Positions 33,232 through 42,553 are shown, counted from the stretch's first letter. The stretch: 64,000 bases of DNA from Halomonas sp. 25-S5 (GCF_029889845.1 NZ_JARANV010000003.1:1-64000); one strand, 5' to 3'. Numbers and translations: made by a program. The notes: generated from the letters alone by a model not told the origin.

Positions 33232-33308
33232 TGGCGCGCCCGGCAGGATTCGAACCTGCGACCCTCGGCTTCGGAGGCCGATACTCTATCCAGCTGAGCT
33301 ACGGGCGC
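33232..33308 (-). tRNA. tRNA-Arg (anticodon CCG)
   Basis: The minus strand folds as a complete cloverleaf: acceptor GCGCCCG with CGGGCGC, D arm with AGCTCAGCTGGAT, anticodon stem TCGGC/GCCGA around CTCCGAA (anticodon CCG), T arm GCAGG-TTCGAAT-CCTGC, discriminator G and an encoded CCA at 33234-33232. It reads CGG arginine codons. It is followed by its own terminator. Confidence 0.95.
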
Positions 33309-33593
33309 ACGTGCCTGGCGGTGGGTGCCAGGCGGTCGACATCGTAACCGCCAGCCCAGCCGCTGTCTAGGAGACTGTCGGACTTAACGCTGATCTACTG
33401 CGAGAACCGGTCGGTCAAACCCGACAGGCTCCTGGCGGCCATCCCGCTCGCCCCCGGCCATGGTATGAACCGGGACATTTTCCAGGCGTTGGCGATGCCG
33501 GTATACTGGCAAGCACTTATGCGCCATGGCGTCCACCGACTGACGTGATGCCGAGCGTGTTTCCGATGACAGGACCGTCGAGAGGTGGTGAGA

Positions 33594-34406
33594 GTGAAAT
33601 CCAGCAAGCTGATCATGGGGTGTCTGGCCACCCTGGGCCTGATGACTGCAGGTATCGCCGTGGCACAGGACGACGCGGAGCGCGCGGCCATCGCAGAGCG
33701 CCTGGCACCCGTCGGGGAGCTCTGCGTGCAGGGCGAGGACTGTGGCACCGCCATGGCAGCCAGCAGCGGTGGCGGTGACACCTCGAGTGGAGGCAGCAGC
33801 GTGGATGGCGAGGGCATCTACAACAATGTCTGCATGGCCTGCCACGAGACTGGCGCCGCCGGCGCCCCGGTGCGCGGCGACGAGGCCGCCTGGAGCGAGC
33901 GCACCGGCAAGGGCTTCGAGACCCTGCTGAGCCATGCCATCAACGGCTTCAACGCCATGCCGGCCAAGGGCGGCAACCCCAACCTTTCCGACGAGGAGAT
34001 GCGTGCCGCGGTGGCCTATGTGGTCAAGCCGGTGATGGATGTGCCCACCCAGGAGACTGGTGGCAGTGACACCGGCGACATGGCCGCTAATGGCGAGAAT
34101 GCCGGTGGTGGCAGTAGCGAAAGTACTAGTGGCGAGAGTGCCAGCGACGAGGCCGCCACCGCCGGCATCGACGGCGCGGCGATCTACAACCAGATCTGTA
34201 TGGCCTGCCACGAGACCGGCGCTGCCGGTGCCCCGGTGCGCGGCAATGCCGAGCAGTGGAGCGCTCGCCTGGAGCAGAGCACCGACACGCTCTACAGCCA
34301 TGCCATCAATGGCTTCAACGCCATGCCCGCCAAGGGCGGTAACCCGAGCCTCTCCGATGACGAGGTGAAGGCGGCGGTCGATCACCTGATTGCCCCCGTC
34401 AAGTAG
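33594..34406 (+). CDS. Dihaem cytochrome c5-family protein
   Basis: The product is about 270 residues with an N-terminal signal peptide (KSSKLIMGCLATLGLMTAGIAVA). It has two similar haem domains, each with CMACHETGAAGAPVRG and HAINGFNAMPAKGGNP-LSD: the haem-binding CxxCH motifs lie near residues 80 and 202, and the Met of NAMPAKG is the likely axial ligand. A Gly/Ser/Glu-rich linker joins the domains, which look like an internal duplication. It should be a periplasmic electron carrier. GTG codons at 33585, 33588 and 33594 are possible starts; the last has the best spacing from AGAGG. A strong terminator follows. Confidence 0.88.
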   Translation: MKSSKLIMGCLATLGLMTAGIAVAQDDAERAAIAERLAPVGELCVQGEDCGTAMAASSGGGDTSSGGSSVDGEGIYNNVCMACHETGAAGAPVRGDEAAWSERTGKGFETLLSHAINGFNAMPAKGGNPNLSDEEMRAAVAYVVKPVMDVPTQETGGSDTGDMAANGENAGGGSSESTSGESASDEAATAGIDGAAIYNQICMACHETGAAGAPVRGNAEQWSARLEQSTDTLYSHAINGFNAMPAKGGNPSLSDDEVKAAVDHLIAPVK

Positions 34407-34431
34407 CAACGGCTGTCGGTTTCCATGACAA

Positions 34432-34462
34432 GCGGGGCGCCTTCAGGCGCCCCGCTTTGTGT
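34432..34462 (+). terminator. Rho-independent terminator after the cytochrome gene
   Basis: GCGGGGCGCC, the loop TTCA and GGCGCCCCGC are followed by TTTGTGT: a perfect ten-base stem with a stable tetraloop, 26 bases after the stop. Confidence 0.9.
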
Positions 34463-34549
34463 ATGGCGACTACTTTCAAGCCGGAGATAGCGACCCTATC
34501 GCGCAGCAAGCTGCGCTCCCACAAGTCCTCGCCGCAGCCCGCAGCGGGA

Positions 34550-36598
34550 TCATCCCAGCAAGGAGCGCAGCCCGGCGATGGCGTCCTGGCCGCGTGCCTG
34601 CTTTTTCTCCGGGTCCTCGCGGTCGGCGCGGCCCTCCCACTCGAGCTCGCCCAGCTCGTCGAGGAAGCGGCTGGGCGTGCAGTCCATCAGCTCGCCATAG
34701 GTCTTGCGCTGACGGGCCAGCGTCAGGGTCAGGGTGCGGCGCGCCCGGGTGATGCCCACGTAGGCCAGGCGACGCTCCTCCTCCACGGTGCCCGCCTCGA
34801 TGGCGTTGCGGTGGGGCAGCAGCGCCTCCTCCAGGCCCATCAGGTAGACGTGAGGGAACTCCAGGCCCTTGGAGGCGTGCATGGTCAGCAGCTGGACCCG
34901 GTCGGAGTCGTCCTCCTCGGCCTGCTGCTCGAGGATGTCGCGCAGCACCAGCCGCGAGATGGCCGCCTCGACGTCGTCGGTCTCGGTCTCCGTGCTCGCC
35001 GTGTCCTCGGGGTCACGATTCATGGACTTCTCGAGCTGGTCGACCAGCACCCAGACGTTGGCCATGCGCCGCTCGGCGATGGTCGGGGCGCTGGCGTTCT
35101 GATAGAGCCAGGCCTCGTAGTCCATCTCGTGCAGCATGCCGCGGATGGCATCGATGGCGTCGCCCTGGTCCATGCGCCGCCGCACCCCGTCGATGAAGTG
35201 GGTAAACCTGCCTAGCCGCTCCACGGCGCGCACCGGCAGTTGCTGCTCCAGGCCCAGCTCGTGGCAGGCGGCGAACAACGAGATGCTCCTGTCGCTTGCG
35301 TAGTTGGCGAGCTTCTCCAGGGTACCGGGACCGATCTCGCGGCGCGGCACATTGACGATGCGCAGGAAGGCGTTGTCGTCGGCCGGGTTGATCAGCAACC
35401 GCAGGTAGGCCATGGCGTCCTTGATCTCGTTGCGCGAGAAGAAGGAGGTGCCGCCGGAGAGCTTGTAGGGGATCTGGTAGTGCTGCAGCTTGAGTTCCAG
35501 CAGCCGGGCCTGGAAGTTGCCGCGGTAGAGCACCGCGAAGTCGCGCCACTCGGCGGATTCCTTGATGCGCCGGGTGAGGATCTCGCTGGCCACGCGCTCG
35601 GCCTCGGCCTCCTCGTGGCGGTTGACCACCGCGCGGATCGCCGCTCCTTCGCCCATCTGCGACCACAGGGTCTTGTCGTAGACGTGAGGGTTATTGGCGA
35701 TCAGCGTGTTGGCGGCGCGCAGGATGGTGCCGGTGGAGCGGTAGTTCTGCTCCAGCTTGATCACCTTGAGGCGCGGGAAGTCCTCGCCCAGGGTCACCAG
35801 GTTCTCGGGGCGCGCACCCCGCCAGGCGTAGATCGACTGGTCGTCGTCGCCGACCACGGTGAAGGTCGACCGCTCGCCCATCAGCAGCTTCACCAGCAGG
35901 TACTGGCTGATGTTGGTGTCCTGGTATTCGTCCACCAGCATGTAGTGGATCTTGCGGCGCCAGCGGGCCAGCGCCTCGGGATCGTCGCGCAACAGCACCA
36001 CCGGCAGCAGGATCAGGTCGTCGAAGTCCACGGCGTTGTAGGCCTTGAGGTGGCGCACGTAGGCCTCGAAGACCCGGGCGGCATACTGCTCGTCGTCGTC
36101 CGCGGCATGGGAGAGGGCCTGGCCGGGCAGGATCAGGTCATTCTTCCACTGGGAGATCTGGTGCTGCACGGCGTTGATCTGATCGGCGTCGACCTGGGCG
36201 TCCTTGTTCATCAGGTCGCGCAGCAGCGCCTTGGCATCCTCCGGGTCGAACAGCGAGAAGCCCGGCCGGTAGCCCAGCGCCTTGAGCTCACTGCGGATGA
36301 TGTTGAGCCCCAGGGTATGGAAGGTGGAGACGGTCAGCCCGTGCCCCTCCTTGCCCTTGAGCATGCTGCCCACGCGCTCCTTCATCTCCCGGGCGGCCTT
36401 GTTGGTGAAGGTCACTGCGGCGATGCGCCGGGCGCTCATGCCGCACTCCTGCACCAGATAGGCGATCTTGGTGGTGATCACGCTGGTCTTGCCGGAGCCC
36501 GCCCCGGCCAGCACCAGGCAGGGGCCGTCGATGTAGCGCACGGCCTGTTGCTGGCGGGGATTGAGGCCGGCGAGCCGGCTGGCGATGGTCGGTGACAT
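34550..36598 (-). CDS. rep: ATP-dependent DNA helicase Rep
   Basis: This 682-residue superfamily 1A 3'-to-5' helicase helps forks pass protein roadblocks. It begins LNPRQQQAVRYIDGPCLVLAGAGSGKTSVIT (Walker A) and continues with AAVTFTNKAAREMKERV, DEYQDTN (Walker B), GDDDQSIYAWRGA, QNYRST, TMHASKGLEFPHVYL and VGITRARRTL. The very close match to E. coli Rep over the first 60 residues favours Rep over UvrD. Its ATG shares one base with the trmL stop (TGATG), so the two are coupled. Confidence 0.93.
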   Translation of the reverse strand: MSPTIASRLAGLNPRQQQAVRYIDGPCLVLAGAGSGKTSVITTKIAYLVQECGMSARRIAAVTFTNKAAREMKERVGSMLKGKEGHGLTVSTFHTLGLNIIRSELKALGYRPGFSLFDPEDAKALLRDLMNKDAQVDADQINAVQHQISQWKNDLILPGQALSHAADDDEQYAARVFEAYVRHLKAYNAVDFDDLILLPVVLLRDDPEALARWRRKIHYMLVDEYQDTNISQYLLVKLLMGERSTFTVVGDDDQSIYAWRGARPENLVTLGEDFPRLKVIKLEQNYRSTGTILRAANTLIANNPHVYDKTLWSQMGEGAAIRAVVNRHEEAEAERVASEILTRRIKESAEWRDFAVLYRGNFQARLLELKLQHYQIPYKLSGGTSFFSRNEIKDAMAYLRLLINPADDNAFLRIVNVPRREIGPGTLEKLANYASDRSISLFAACHELGLEQQLPVRAVERLGRFTHFIDGVRRRMDQGDAIDAIRGMLHEMDYEAWLYQNASAPTIAERRMANVWVLVDQLEKSMNRDPEDTASTETETDDVEAAISRLVLRDILEQQAEEDDSDRVQLLTMHASKGLEFPHVYLMGLEEALLPHRNAIEAGTVEEERRLAYVGITRARRTLTLTLARQRKTYGELMDCTPSRFLDELGELEWEGRADREDPEKKQARGQDAIAGLRSLLG

Positions 36599-37146
36599 CA
36601 GCGGCTCCTCGCAGGCTCGGGGTCGTCGCGTTCCGGCAAGCCGGACCCCGGGAGGCCGGACCCCGGAAGGCCGGCCCCCGGGAGGCCGGACCCCACGAAG
36701 CCCAGCTGGCGCCAGGCTTCAAAGACCACCACCGCACAGGCGTTGGAGAGGTTCAGGCTGCGGCTCTCCGCCAGCATGGGAATGCGCAGCCGCCGGGGTT
36801 CGGGCAGGGCATCGAGCAGCGCCTGAGGCAGGCCACGGGTCTCGGGGCCGAACACCAGGGCATCCCCTTCGCGATAGGCCGGTGCATCATAGCCGGTGCG
36901 CCCGCGGGTCGAGACGGCGAAGACCCGCGCAGGAAGCACGGCCGCCAGGAAGGCCGCCCAGTCGGCATGGACCCTGACTCGCGCCCACTCGTGGTAGTCG
37001 AGCCCGGCGCGCCGCAGGCGCTTGTCGTCCAGCACGAAGCCCAGCGGCTCGATCAGGTGCAGGCGGAACCCGGTGTTCGCGCAGAGGCGGATCAGGTTGC
37101 CGGTGTTGGGGGGAATCTCGGGCTGGTAGAGCACCACATCGAGCAT
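36598..37146 (-). CDS. trmL: tRNA (cytidine(34)-2'-O)-methyltransferase TrmL
   Basis: The 182-residue SPOUT methyltransferase modifies the wobble base of tRNA-Leu. It shows [25 protein letters not shown], the [19 protein letters not shown] segment, [11 protein letters not shown], and the knot motif [29 protein letters not shown]. After the usual end there is an extra tail of about 25 residues built from GSGLPG repeats, encoded by near-identical 15-base tandem units at about 36640-36690. The ATG has AGGAG upstream; a TTG one codon earlier is unlikely. Confidence 0.92.
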   Translation of the reverse strand: MLDVVLYQPEIPPNTGNLIRLCANTGFRLHLIEPLGFVLDDKRLRRAGLDYHEWARVRVHADWAAFLAAVLPARVFAVSTRGRTGYDAPAYREGDALVFGPETRGLPQALLDALPEPRRLRIPMLAESRSLNLSNACAVVVFEAWRQLGFVGSGLPGAGLPGSGLPGSGLPERDDPEPARSR

Positions 37147-37241
37147 CAACGACTCCTGATATGAAGGGCGCGCAACGCACTCGGGCCCCGCACGGGGCCC
37201 GAGGGACGACCGGCAGGCGCCGGCAGTATGCCGTGTGACGC

Positions 37242-37934
37242 TCAGCCGCCGCCCACGCCATAGCGAGCGCGGTAGGCGCGGATCGCCTCGGCATGGGGCT
37301 GCATCGCCTCGCCGGCGTGTTCTTCGAGGTACTCGAGCACCAGGTCCAGGGTGACGATGCTGACCACCGGCATGTCGTAGGCGGCCTCGACCTCCTGAAT
37401 GGCGCTGCGCGGGTCGTTCTCGTCGCGGCCGCGCTCCTGGCGATCCAGGGCGATCAGCACGCCGGCCGCCCGGGCGCCCGCACCCTCGATCAGGCCCATC
37501 ACCTCGCGGATGGCGGTGCCGGCAGTGATGACATCGTCGATGATCAGGATCCGTCCCTCGAGCGCGGCCCCGACGATGTTGCCTCCCTCGCCGTGGTCCT
37601 TGGCTTCCTTGCGATTGAACGCATAGGGCAGGTCACGGTCATGGTGGTCGGCGAGCGCCACGGCGGTGGTGGCCGCCAGCGGGATACCCTTGTAGGCCGG
37701 ACCGAACAGCACATCGACCTCGAGGCCGCTGGCCTGGATGGCCCGGGCATAGAAGCGCCCCAATCGCGCCAGGGCGCCACCGGTACGGAACAGGCCGGCG
37801 TTGAAGAAATAGGGACTGACCCGGCCGGACTTCAGGGTGAACTCGCCGAAGCTCAACACGCCTTGCTCGATGGCGAATTCGATGAACTCCCGCTGGTAGT
37901 CGTGCATGCGCTGCGCGTCGGGCTGGTCCGCCAC
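37242..37934 (-). CDS. pyrE: Orotate phosphoribosyltransferase PyrE
   Basis: The 230-residue enzyme of pyrimidine synthesis converts orotate and PRPP to orotidine 5'-phosphate. It shows [60 protein letters not shown] and the PRPP loop [13 protein letters not shown]. It is slightly longer than the E. coli enzyme at the C terminus. It starts at GTG with GAGGAGG upstream and lies divergent from the crc-like gene, as in Pseudomonas. Confidence 0.95.
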   Translation of the reverse strand: MADQPDAQRMHDYQREFIEFAIEQGVLSFGEFTLKSGRVSPYFFNAGLFRTGGALARLGRFYARAIQASGLEVDVLFGPAYKGIPLAATTAVALADHHDRDLPYAFNRKEAKDHGEGGNIVGAALEGRILIIDDVITAGTAIREVMGLIEGAGARAAGVLIALDRQERGRDENDPRSAIQEVEAAYDMPVVSIVTLDLVLEYLEEHAGEAMQPHAEAIRAYRARYGVGGG

Positions 37935-38067
37935 AGGGCCTCCTCTTCACGGTCAAGGGCCTACTATTTCACGATCAAGGGCCTATATCACATCTATCGA
38001 CCGGGGCCATTTACCCAAACGTCGAAACGTCGGGTATCATACACGCGCGACGCAAAAGGGACCATGT

Positions 38068-38835
38068 ATGAAAATCGCCACCATCAATGTCAACGGCATC
38101 CGCGAGGCCGTCGGTCGAGGCTTCCTCGACTGGCTGGCCGGCCAGGACGCCGACGTCGTCTGCGTGCAGAACCTCAAGGCCAAGAGCTTCGAGCTGGACG
38201 ACAGCATCCTCTACCCGGAAGGCTACGAGGGCTACTTCCTCGATGCCGAGCAGGACGGCTTCTCGGGGGTCGGCCTCTATTGCCGCAAGATCCCCAAGGC
38301 GATCATGTACGGGCTGGGCTTTCCCCAGTGCGACCATGAGGCGCGCTTCCTGCAGGCCGACTACGACCGCTTCAGCATCGCCAGCTTCCTGATGCCCGAC
38401 GGCAGCGACGTTGCCGCCAAGCAGGCCTTCATGGCCCAGTACCAGGAGTACCTGTCGAAGATGGCCCGCAAGCGGCGCGAGTACATCATCTGCGGCACCT
38501 GGCACATCGCTCACAAGACCCTCGACCTGGAAAACTGGGCCGACAACCAGACCACGCCCGGCTTCAAGCCCGAGGAGCGCGCTTGGATGGACCAGATGTT
38601 TGGCCCCACCGGCTTCATCGACACCTTCCGCGAGATCAACCGTGACGCCGGCGAGTACACCTGGTGGCCCAAGCTCGACCAGGAGGTGCCGCGCTCCCGC
38701 CAGGAGGGCTGGCGCATCGACTATCAGGTGGTGGGCCCCGAGTTCCGTCGCCACGTGGTGGACGCCTGGATCGACTACGATGCCACTTTCTCCGAGTTCG
38801 CCCCGCTGATCGTCGAGTATGACCTGACGCTCTGA
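38068..38835 (+). CDS. crc: Crc-like protein (exonuclease III fold, catalytic residues lost)
   Basis: The 255-residue protein has the exonuclease III/EEP fold (MKIATINVNGIREAVGRGFLDWL, FSGVGLYCRK, FLQADYDRFSIASFLMP). The catalytic positions are changed: the QE-K box reads VQNLKAK, GD-N reads CGTWHIAH, and the final SDH-P reads SEFAPL. The conserved blocks KRREYI-CG---AH, PGFKPEERAWMD and GWRIDYQVV match Pseudomonas Crc, which works with Hfq to repress translation of catabolic genes and is not a nuclease. The position next to pyrE and upstream of rph also fits crc. Whether it regulates catabolism here is inferred. Confidence 0.82.
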   Translation: MKIATINVNGIREAVGRGFLDWLAGQDADVVCVQNLKAKSFELDDSILYPEGYEGYFLDAEQDGFSGVGLYCRKIPKAIMYGLGFPQCDHEARFLQADYDRFSIASFLMPDGSDVAAKQAFMAQYQEYLSKMARKRREYIICGTWHIAHKTLDLENWADNQTTPGFKPEERAWMDQMFGPTGFIDTFREINRDAGEYTWWPKLDQEVPRSRQEGWRIDYQVVGPEFRRHVVDAWIDYDATFSEFAPLIVEYDLTL

Positions 38836-38876
38836 GCCCGCTCCCTACGTCGCCGTTCCGGCCCACCGGAACGCAC

Positions 38877-38901
38877 CGTGCCGGCCTACGTGGCCGGCAC
38901 G
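38877..38901. terminator. Bidirectional stem-loop between crc and rph
   Basis: CGTGCCGGCC and GGCCGGCACG form a perfect ten-base stem with a five-base loop between convergent genes. No long T-run is present. Confidence 0.6.
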
Positions 38902-38925
38902 ATGCGTTAAGGAGGATGAACAGGA

Positions 38926-39663
38926 TCAGCGGGGGATGCCCAACGCCTCGCGCTGGTGCTCGAACAGCTCGTTGCCGGCCTTCTCGGCCAGGTCGAGCAT
39001 GGCGTCGAGCTGGGCGCGGCTGAAGGTGCCGGCCTCGGCGGTGCCCTGCACCTCGATCAGTCCGCCCGCCTCGGCCATCACCACGTTCATGTCGGTATCG
39101 GCGCTGGAGTCCTCGGGGTAGTCCAGGTCGACCACCGGCAGTCCCTTGAACAGCCCCACCGAGACCGAGCTCACCAGCTGGTGGAAGGGATCGCCCTTGA
39201 TCAGCTTCTCGCGCTGCAGGTGGCGGATGGCATCGATCAGCGCCACGCAACCACCGGTGATGGCGGCGGTGCGGGTGCCGCCATCGGCCTGGATGACGTC
39301 GCAGTCCACGGTGATGGTGAACTCGCCGAGCTTCTTGAGGTTCACCGCCGCCCGCAGCGAGCGACCGATCAGCCGCTGGATCTCCAGGGTACGGCCGCCC
39401 TGCTTGCCGCGGGTCGCCTCGCGGCTGCCGCGGGTGTGGGTGGCCCGCGGCAGCATGCCGTACTCGGCGGTCACCCAGCCCTGCTTCTTGCCACGCAGCC
39501 AGCGCGGCACGCCGACCTCGACGCTGGCGTTGCACAGCACCTTGGTGTCGCCGAACTCCACCAGCACCGAGCCCTCGGCATGGCGGGTATAGTCGCGGGT
39601 GAGACGGATCTCGCGGGACTGGTCGGGGGCGCGTCCGCTGGGACGCCGGATCTGTGAAGACAT
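38926..39663 (-). CDS. rph: Ribonuclease PH
   Basis: This 245-residue phosphorolytic 3' exonuclease trims tRNA precursors. It shows [72 protein letters not shown], the catalytic [19 protein letters not shown], and [17 protein letters not shown]. From the ATG at 39663 (AGAGGTG upstream) the length is normal. It is divergent from yicC, a widespread arrangement. Confidence 0.95.
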   Translation of the reverse strand: MSSQIRRPSGRAPDQSREIRLTRDYTRHAEGSVLVEFGDTKVLCNASVEVGVPRWLRGKKQGWVTAEYGMLPRATHTRGSREATRGKQGGRTLEIQRLIGRSLRAAVNLKKLGEFTITVDCDVIQADGGTRTAAITGGCVALIDAIRHLQREKLIKGDPFHQLVSSVSVGLFKGLPVVDLDYPEDSSADTDMNVVMAEAGGLIEVQGTAEAGTFSRAQLDAMLDLAEKAGNELFEHQREALGIPR

Positions 39664-39810
39664 GGCACCTCTCTTGAACCGGAAATGAAAGGGTGACGGG
39701 ACGTCACGCTGAAGGATGGCGGCCATTCTACACGCTCTGGTCTACACGGTCTGGCCGGGGAATCGGTTACACTGCGGGCCCCTGCACACCACGCGTCATC
39801 GGGAGGCTCC

Positions 39811-40674
39811 ATGGCCCACAGCATGACCGCCTTTTCACGCCAGGATCGCGACACCGCGGCCGGCAGCCTGCAGCTCGAGCTGCGCTCGGTGAACCAGCGC
39901 CACTTAGAGCCCCACTTCCGCCTGCCGGAGGCGCTGCGCGACCTGGAGCCGATGTTCCGCGAGGCGCTGCGCGCGCGCCTGGCCCGGGGCAAGGTCGAAT
40001 GCACCCTGCGCTTCGAGCCCGCCGGCGACGAGGCCGCCCCGACCGTCGACCGCCAGCGCCTGGCGGCGCTGGCCACGGCCCTGGAGGAGGTCCGCGAAAG
40101 TGTCCCCGGAACGGCCATGCCCGATGCCCTGAGCCTGCTCGGCCACCCCGGCGTGCTGGACAGTCGCGGTCCCGACATGGCGGCCGTCAAGCAGGAGGCG
40201 CTGGCGCTGTTCCAGGCCGCCCTGGACGACCTGGTCGCCGGCCGCGCCCGGGAGGGTGAGAAGCTCGCCGCGCTGATCCGCGAGCGGATCACAGCGGTGA
40301 ACGCCCAGGTGGCCGAGGTGCGACAACTGATGCCCCTGATCCTCGAGCGCCAGCGGGCCCAGCTGCTGGAGCGCCTGGAAACGATGCGTGCCGAACTGGA
40401 CCCTCAGCGACTGGAAGCCGAGCTGGTGCTGCTGGCTCAGAAGGCCGACGTCGACGAGGAGCTCGACCGCCTGGCCACCCATGTCGCCGAGGTGGAGCGC
40501 CAGCTCGGCCAGCCGGGCCCGGTGGGGCGTCGCCTGGACTTCCTGATGCAGGAGCTCAACCGCGAGGCCAACACCCTGTCATCCAAGTCGGTGGTGGCCG
40601 CCACCACCCGCTGCGCCGTGGAGCTCAAGGTGCTGATCGAGCAAATGCGCGAGCAGATCCAGAATATCGAGTGA
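39811..40674 (+). CDS. yicC: YicC family endoribonuclease-like protein
   Basis: The 287-residue protein has the YicC N-terminal domain (MAHSMTAFSRQDRD...LELRSVNQRHLEPHFRLPE) and the C-terminal DUF1732 domain ending LDFLMQELNREANTLSSKS and ELKVLIEQMREQIQNIE. The E. coli protein is linked to RNA turnover and stress survival. It is usually followed closely by gmk; here the two are 10 kb apart, with a block of acquired and broken genes in between. The 3' end abuts a truncated OsmC gene on the other strand. Confidence 0.92.
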   Translation: MAHSMTAFSRQDRDTAAGSLQLELRSVNQRHLEPHFRLPEALRDLEPMFREALRARLARGKVECTLRFEPAGDEAAPTVDRQRLAALATALEEVRESVPGTAMPDALSLLGHPGVLDSRGPDMAAVKQEALALFQAALDDLVAGRAREGEKLAALIRERITAVNAQVAEVRQLMPLILERQRAQLLERLETMRAELDPQRLEAELVLLAQKADVDEELDRLATHVAEVERQLGQPGPVGRRLDFLMQELNREANTLSSKSVVAATTRCAVELKVLIEQMREQIQNIE

Positions 40675-40698
40675 TGTCCTCTCCTCAGCGTCAGTTTC

Positions 40699-40821
40699 AC
40701 GCGCGGCCGGCTCATCGCAGATCAGGACGTGATCGCGGATGCGAACGTCGGTGCGGGTGTGGGTGGGGCACTGCGCGCTCAGGCTCAGCGTGAGTGGTTT
40801 GGGTTTGCTGCGTACGGTCAT
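40699..40821 (-). pseudogene. 5' fragment of an OsmC-family gene
   Basis: From an ATG with a good ribosome site (AAAAGGAG, 8-base spacing) the sequence reads MTVRSKPKPLTLSLSAQCPT and then TDVRIRDHVLICDEPAAR. This is how OsmC-like peroxidase/redox proteins begin (strand, then V-V-DEP--RGG). The rest, including both active-site cysteines, is missing and replaced by the end of yicC. The gene was cut by a deletion or by the event that opened this region. Confidence 0.6.
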
Positions 40822-40845
40822 GGACAAGACTCCTTTTCAGGCTCG

Positions 40846-41136
40846 TCAGCAAAATCTGTGGGCGAAATCCGGTTCAGGTAGATCGCCGAGGGCATGAGTT
40901 ATTGTCAAATCTGGTATATGACCATCAGGCAGCGTTCTTGTCAGATTGAGGTTGCGCAGGGTGAAGATAACCCCGGGCTGCAGGCCCTTATCGGGGCGGG
41001 CCGGCACGACGGTATGCAGGCCGTTGGGGAGTCGGCTCAGGTCGCCGTTCTCCTTCATGTAGCCCAGCAGGTCCATGCGGAACTCGTTCAGGCCCAGATC
41101 GGTGATCACCATGCGGTTCTCGACGCGCTCCTTATC
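40846..41136 (-). pseudogene. Fragment of a helicase-like protein C terminus
   Basis: The frame reads RMVITDLGLNEFRMDLLGYM, then RLPNGLHTVVPARPDKGLQPGVIFTLRNLN. I recognise this as similar to the C-terminal region of a group of bacterial helicase-related proteins, where the segment follows the helicase core. No helicase motifs and no start are present upstream in frame; the preceding 30 codons are unrelated. It is therefore a relic. The family assignment is from memory of the motif, not from a search. Confidence 0.45.
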
Positions 41137-41159
41137 GCAGGGCTCACTCCTTTGCCCCT

Positions 41160-41659
41160 CTCCCCACTGAGTGCGGGTGAGGAGTGTCCTCGTGTAGCTT
41201 TCCGAGGCGATCGAGGTCGGCGTTGAGACGTTCACAGTGTTGTGCCAACTGCTCGCGAAGCGACTCTCGGGCATGTCATCGCAGTACGCGGGCCTCATCG
41301 TCATCCATGGAGGTGCCATCGCCATGGAAGTAGTGGATGCCGCCCTCGGCATCGATCTCGAGCCGGACCGGGAGTGATTCCCCCTGTGACAGCCGCGCAT
41401 CCAGGGCAGCCGCGGAAATGGAGCCCGTGTTGCCACCGCTGGTGCCACCGCTAAAGCCGGACGCACGCCGGTTTCGGCCATTGAGCTTCTGCCGATAGGC
41501 CAGTCCGGTACCGGGAATACCGGCATGGCCATGCACGCCGCTCGGTCCCACGCTGAGGCTGGCACCGCGTGGACCCACCGAGAGGCCCAGGCCCCGCTTG
41601 CTCAGATTCAGCCGGATTCCCGGTGCGAGCATGATACGACGTCGAAAGCGAAAGCCCAC
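41160..41659 (-). pseudogene. DUF4236 protein gene with in-frame stop and truncated end
   Basis: It starts at GTG with GAGAGG upstream and reads VGFRFRRRIMLAPGIRLNLSK, then GLGLSVGPRGASLSVGPSGV and GIPGTGLAYRQ, the DUF4236 domain. A TGA at 41276-41278 ends it after 127 residues. The same frame continues past the stop as HARESLREQLAQHCERLN, then ADLDRLGKLHEDTPHP, which looks like the normal helical continuation of these proteins, so the TGA is probably a mutation. The end is then cut off near 41160. The function of DUF4236 proteins is unknown. Confidence 0.6.
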
Positions 41660-41689
41660 GGCAGCCTCTCAAGACGGTAGATGCAGACA

Positions 41690-42052
41690 GCTCAACAGTG
41701 TAGCGAGTTCAGAAGGCCGAAGGCAGGTATCCCCTTTGCGCCGCCGAGCCTGGAAGCTCTTTTTGAATCCGTGGCTCAAAGGCGACATCATTCCTCGCTC
41801 TCTCGTCGGTGATCTGCAAGGTGAGGGTCTGCCACTCATCGTGGCCGATGCCTGGGATGCCCAGGGGGACGTAAACACGATCGTCTAGGATGAAGTCATC
41901 GAGCGGCAGTTAGCGGAGTTGCGAGGTATCTTCCAGAGTGTCAGTGGCGGCGTTGTAGACCGCGCACAGCTCGGTGTCGTGGAAGCGATTTAACACTTGG
42001 GCTGGGGTGAATCTCCAGCGGATGCTTTCGATTCCCGGCGGTTGCCGGGGGC
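41690..42052. other. 363-bp stretch, probably degenerate sequence
   Basis: The minus strand reads weakly protein-like for about 90 codons (for example RFHDTELCAVYNAATDTLED, and GIPGIGHDEWQTLTLQI after a stop), but with an internal stop and no start. I do not recognise a family. It is probably another relic. A short GGCGGTTGCCG hairpin precedes the RES toxin stop. Confidence 0.35.
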
Positions 42053-42553
42053 TTAGGCATGCTGCGGGAGATTGAGACGGGTATCGAGGGCAAAAGGCTC
42101 TTCTAAAACGACTTCAAACAACACTTGGGCTAGAGTCGGGCTCATCACGATATTTTGGCTGTGCCGTGACACGGTAGACGGCACGATGATGAAGGGGTGT
42201 AGATCCAAAAGTGAATCCCCATACGTTTGTTGCCCCTGTCCCGGCGACCCCGGGATCAGCCAGTTTGGATTCGGCAACGACGCTGGCGTTACTACATGCA
42301 CCTGAGATGTGTCGAGGATGCGCAAGCACAGGAGCACATGCGGGACGGTATCCAGGGACTTGAACCCCTTGTGCGCAGCGACCTCCAGAATGGCCGTAGC
42401 CGGGTCAATCGATCCGTACACTGCAGGCTTGCCCTTCGAGTTCCAGCGACCGCCGCCCAACTCGGCACCGATACCGCTGTCCCAGGTCTCAATGTGACGC
42501 TTACGCTCCAGTCGCCACAAATGGATATCACCGGCTGGCGCGTTGTCAACCAT
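42053..42553 (-). CDS. RES-domain toxin (NAD-degrading), module 1
   Basis: The 166-residue RES protein includes LWRLERKRHIETWDSGIGAE, RWNSKGKPAVYGSIDPATAILEV (conserved Arg, Tyr and Glu of the active site) and a C-terminal part with PSTVSRHSQNIVMSP. RES toxins such as MbcT and ParT use NAD+ as substrate and are held in check by the DUF2384 antitoxin. The start shares one base with the antitoxin stop (TGATG), the usual antitoxin-first order. It appears complete. Confidence 0.85.
   Translation of the reverse strand: MVDNAPAGDIHLWRLERKRHIETWDSGIGAELGGGRWNSKGKPAVYGSIDPATAILEVAAHKGFKSLDTVPHVLLCLRILDTSQVHVVTPASLPNPNWLIPGSPGQGQQTYGDSLLDLHPFIIVPSTVSRHSQNIVMSPTLAQVLFEVVLEEPFALDTRLNLPQHA

Noticed and set aside
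35240..36595. 451-codon plus-strand frame opposite rep
   Set aside because: Antisense to a gene with all helicase motifs; no ribosome site and low-complexity composition.
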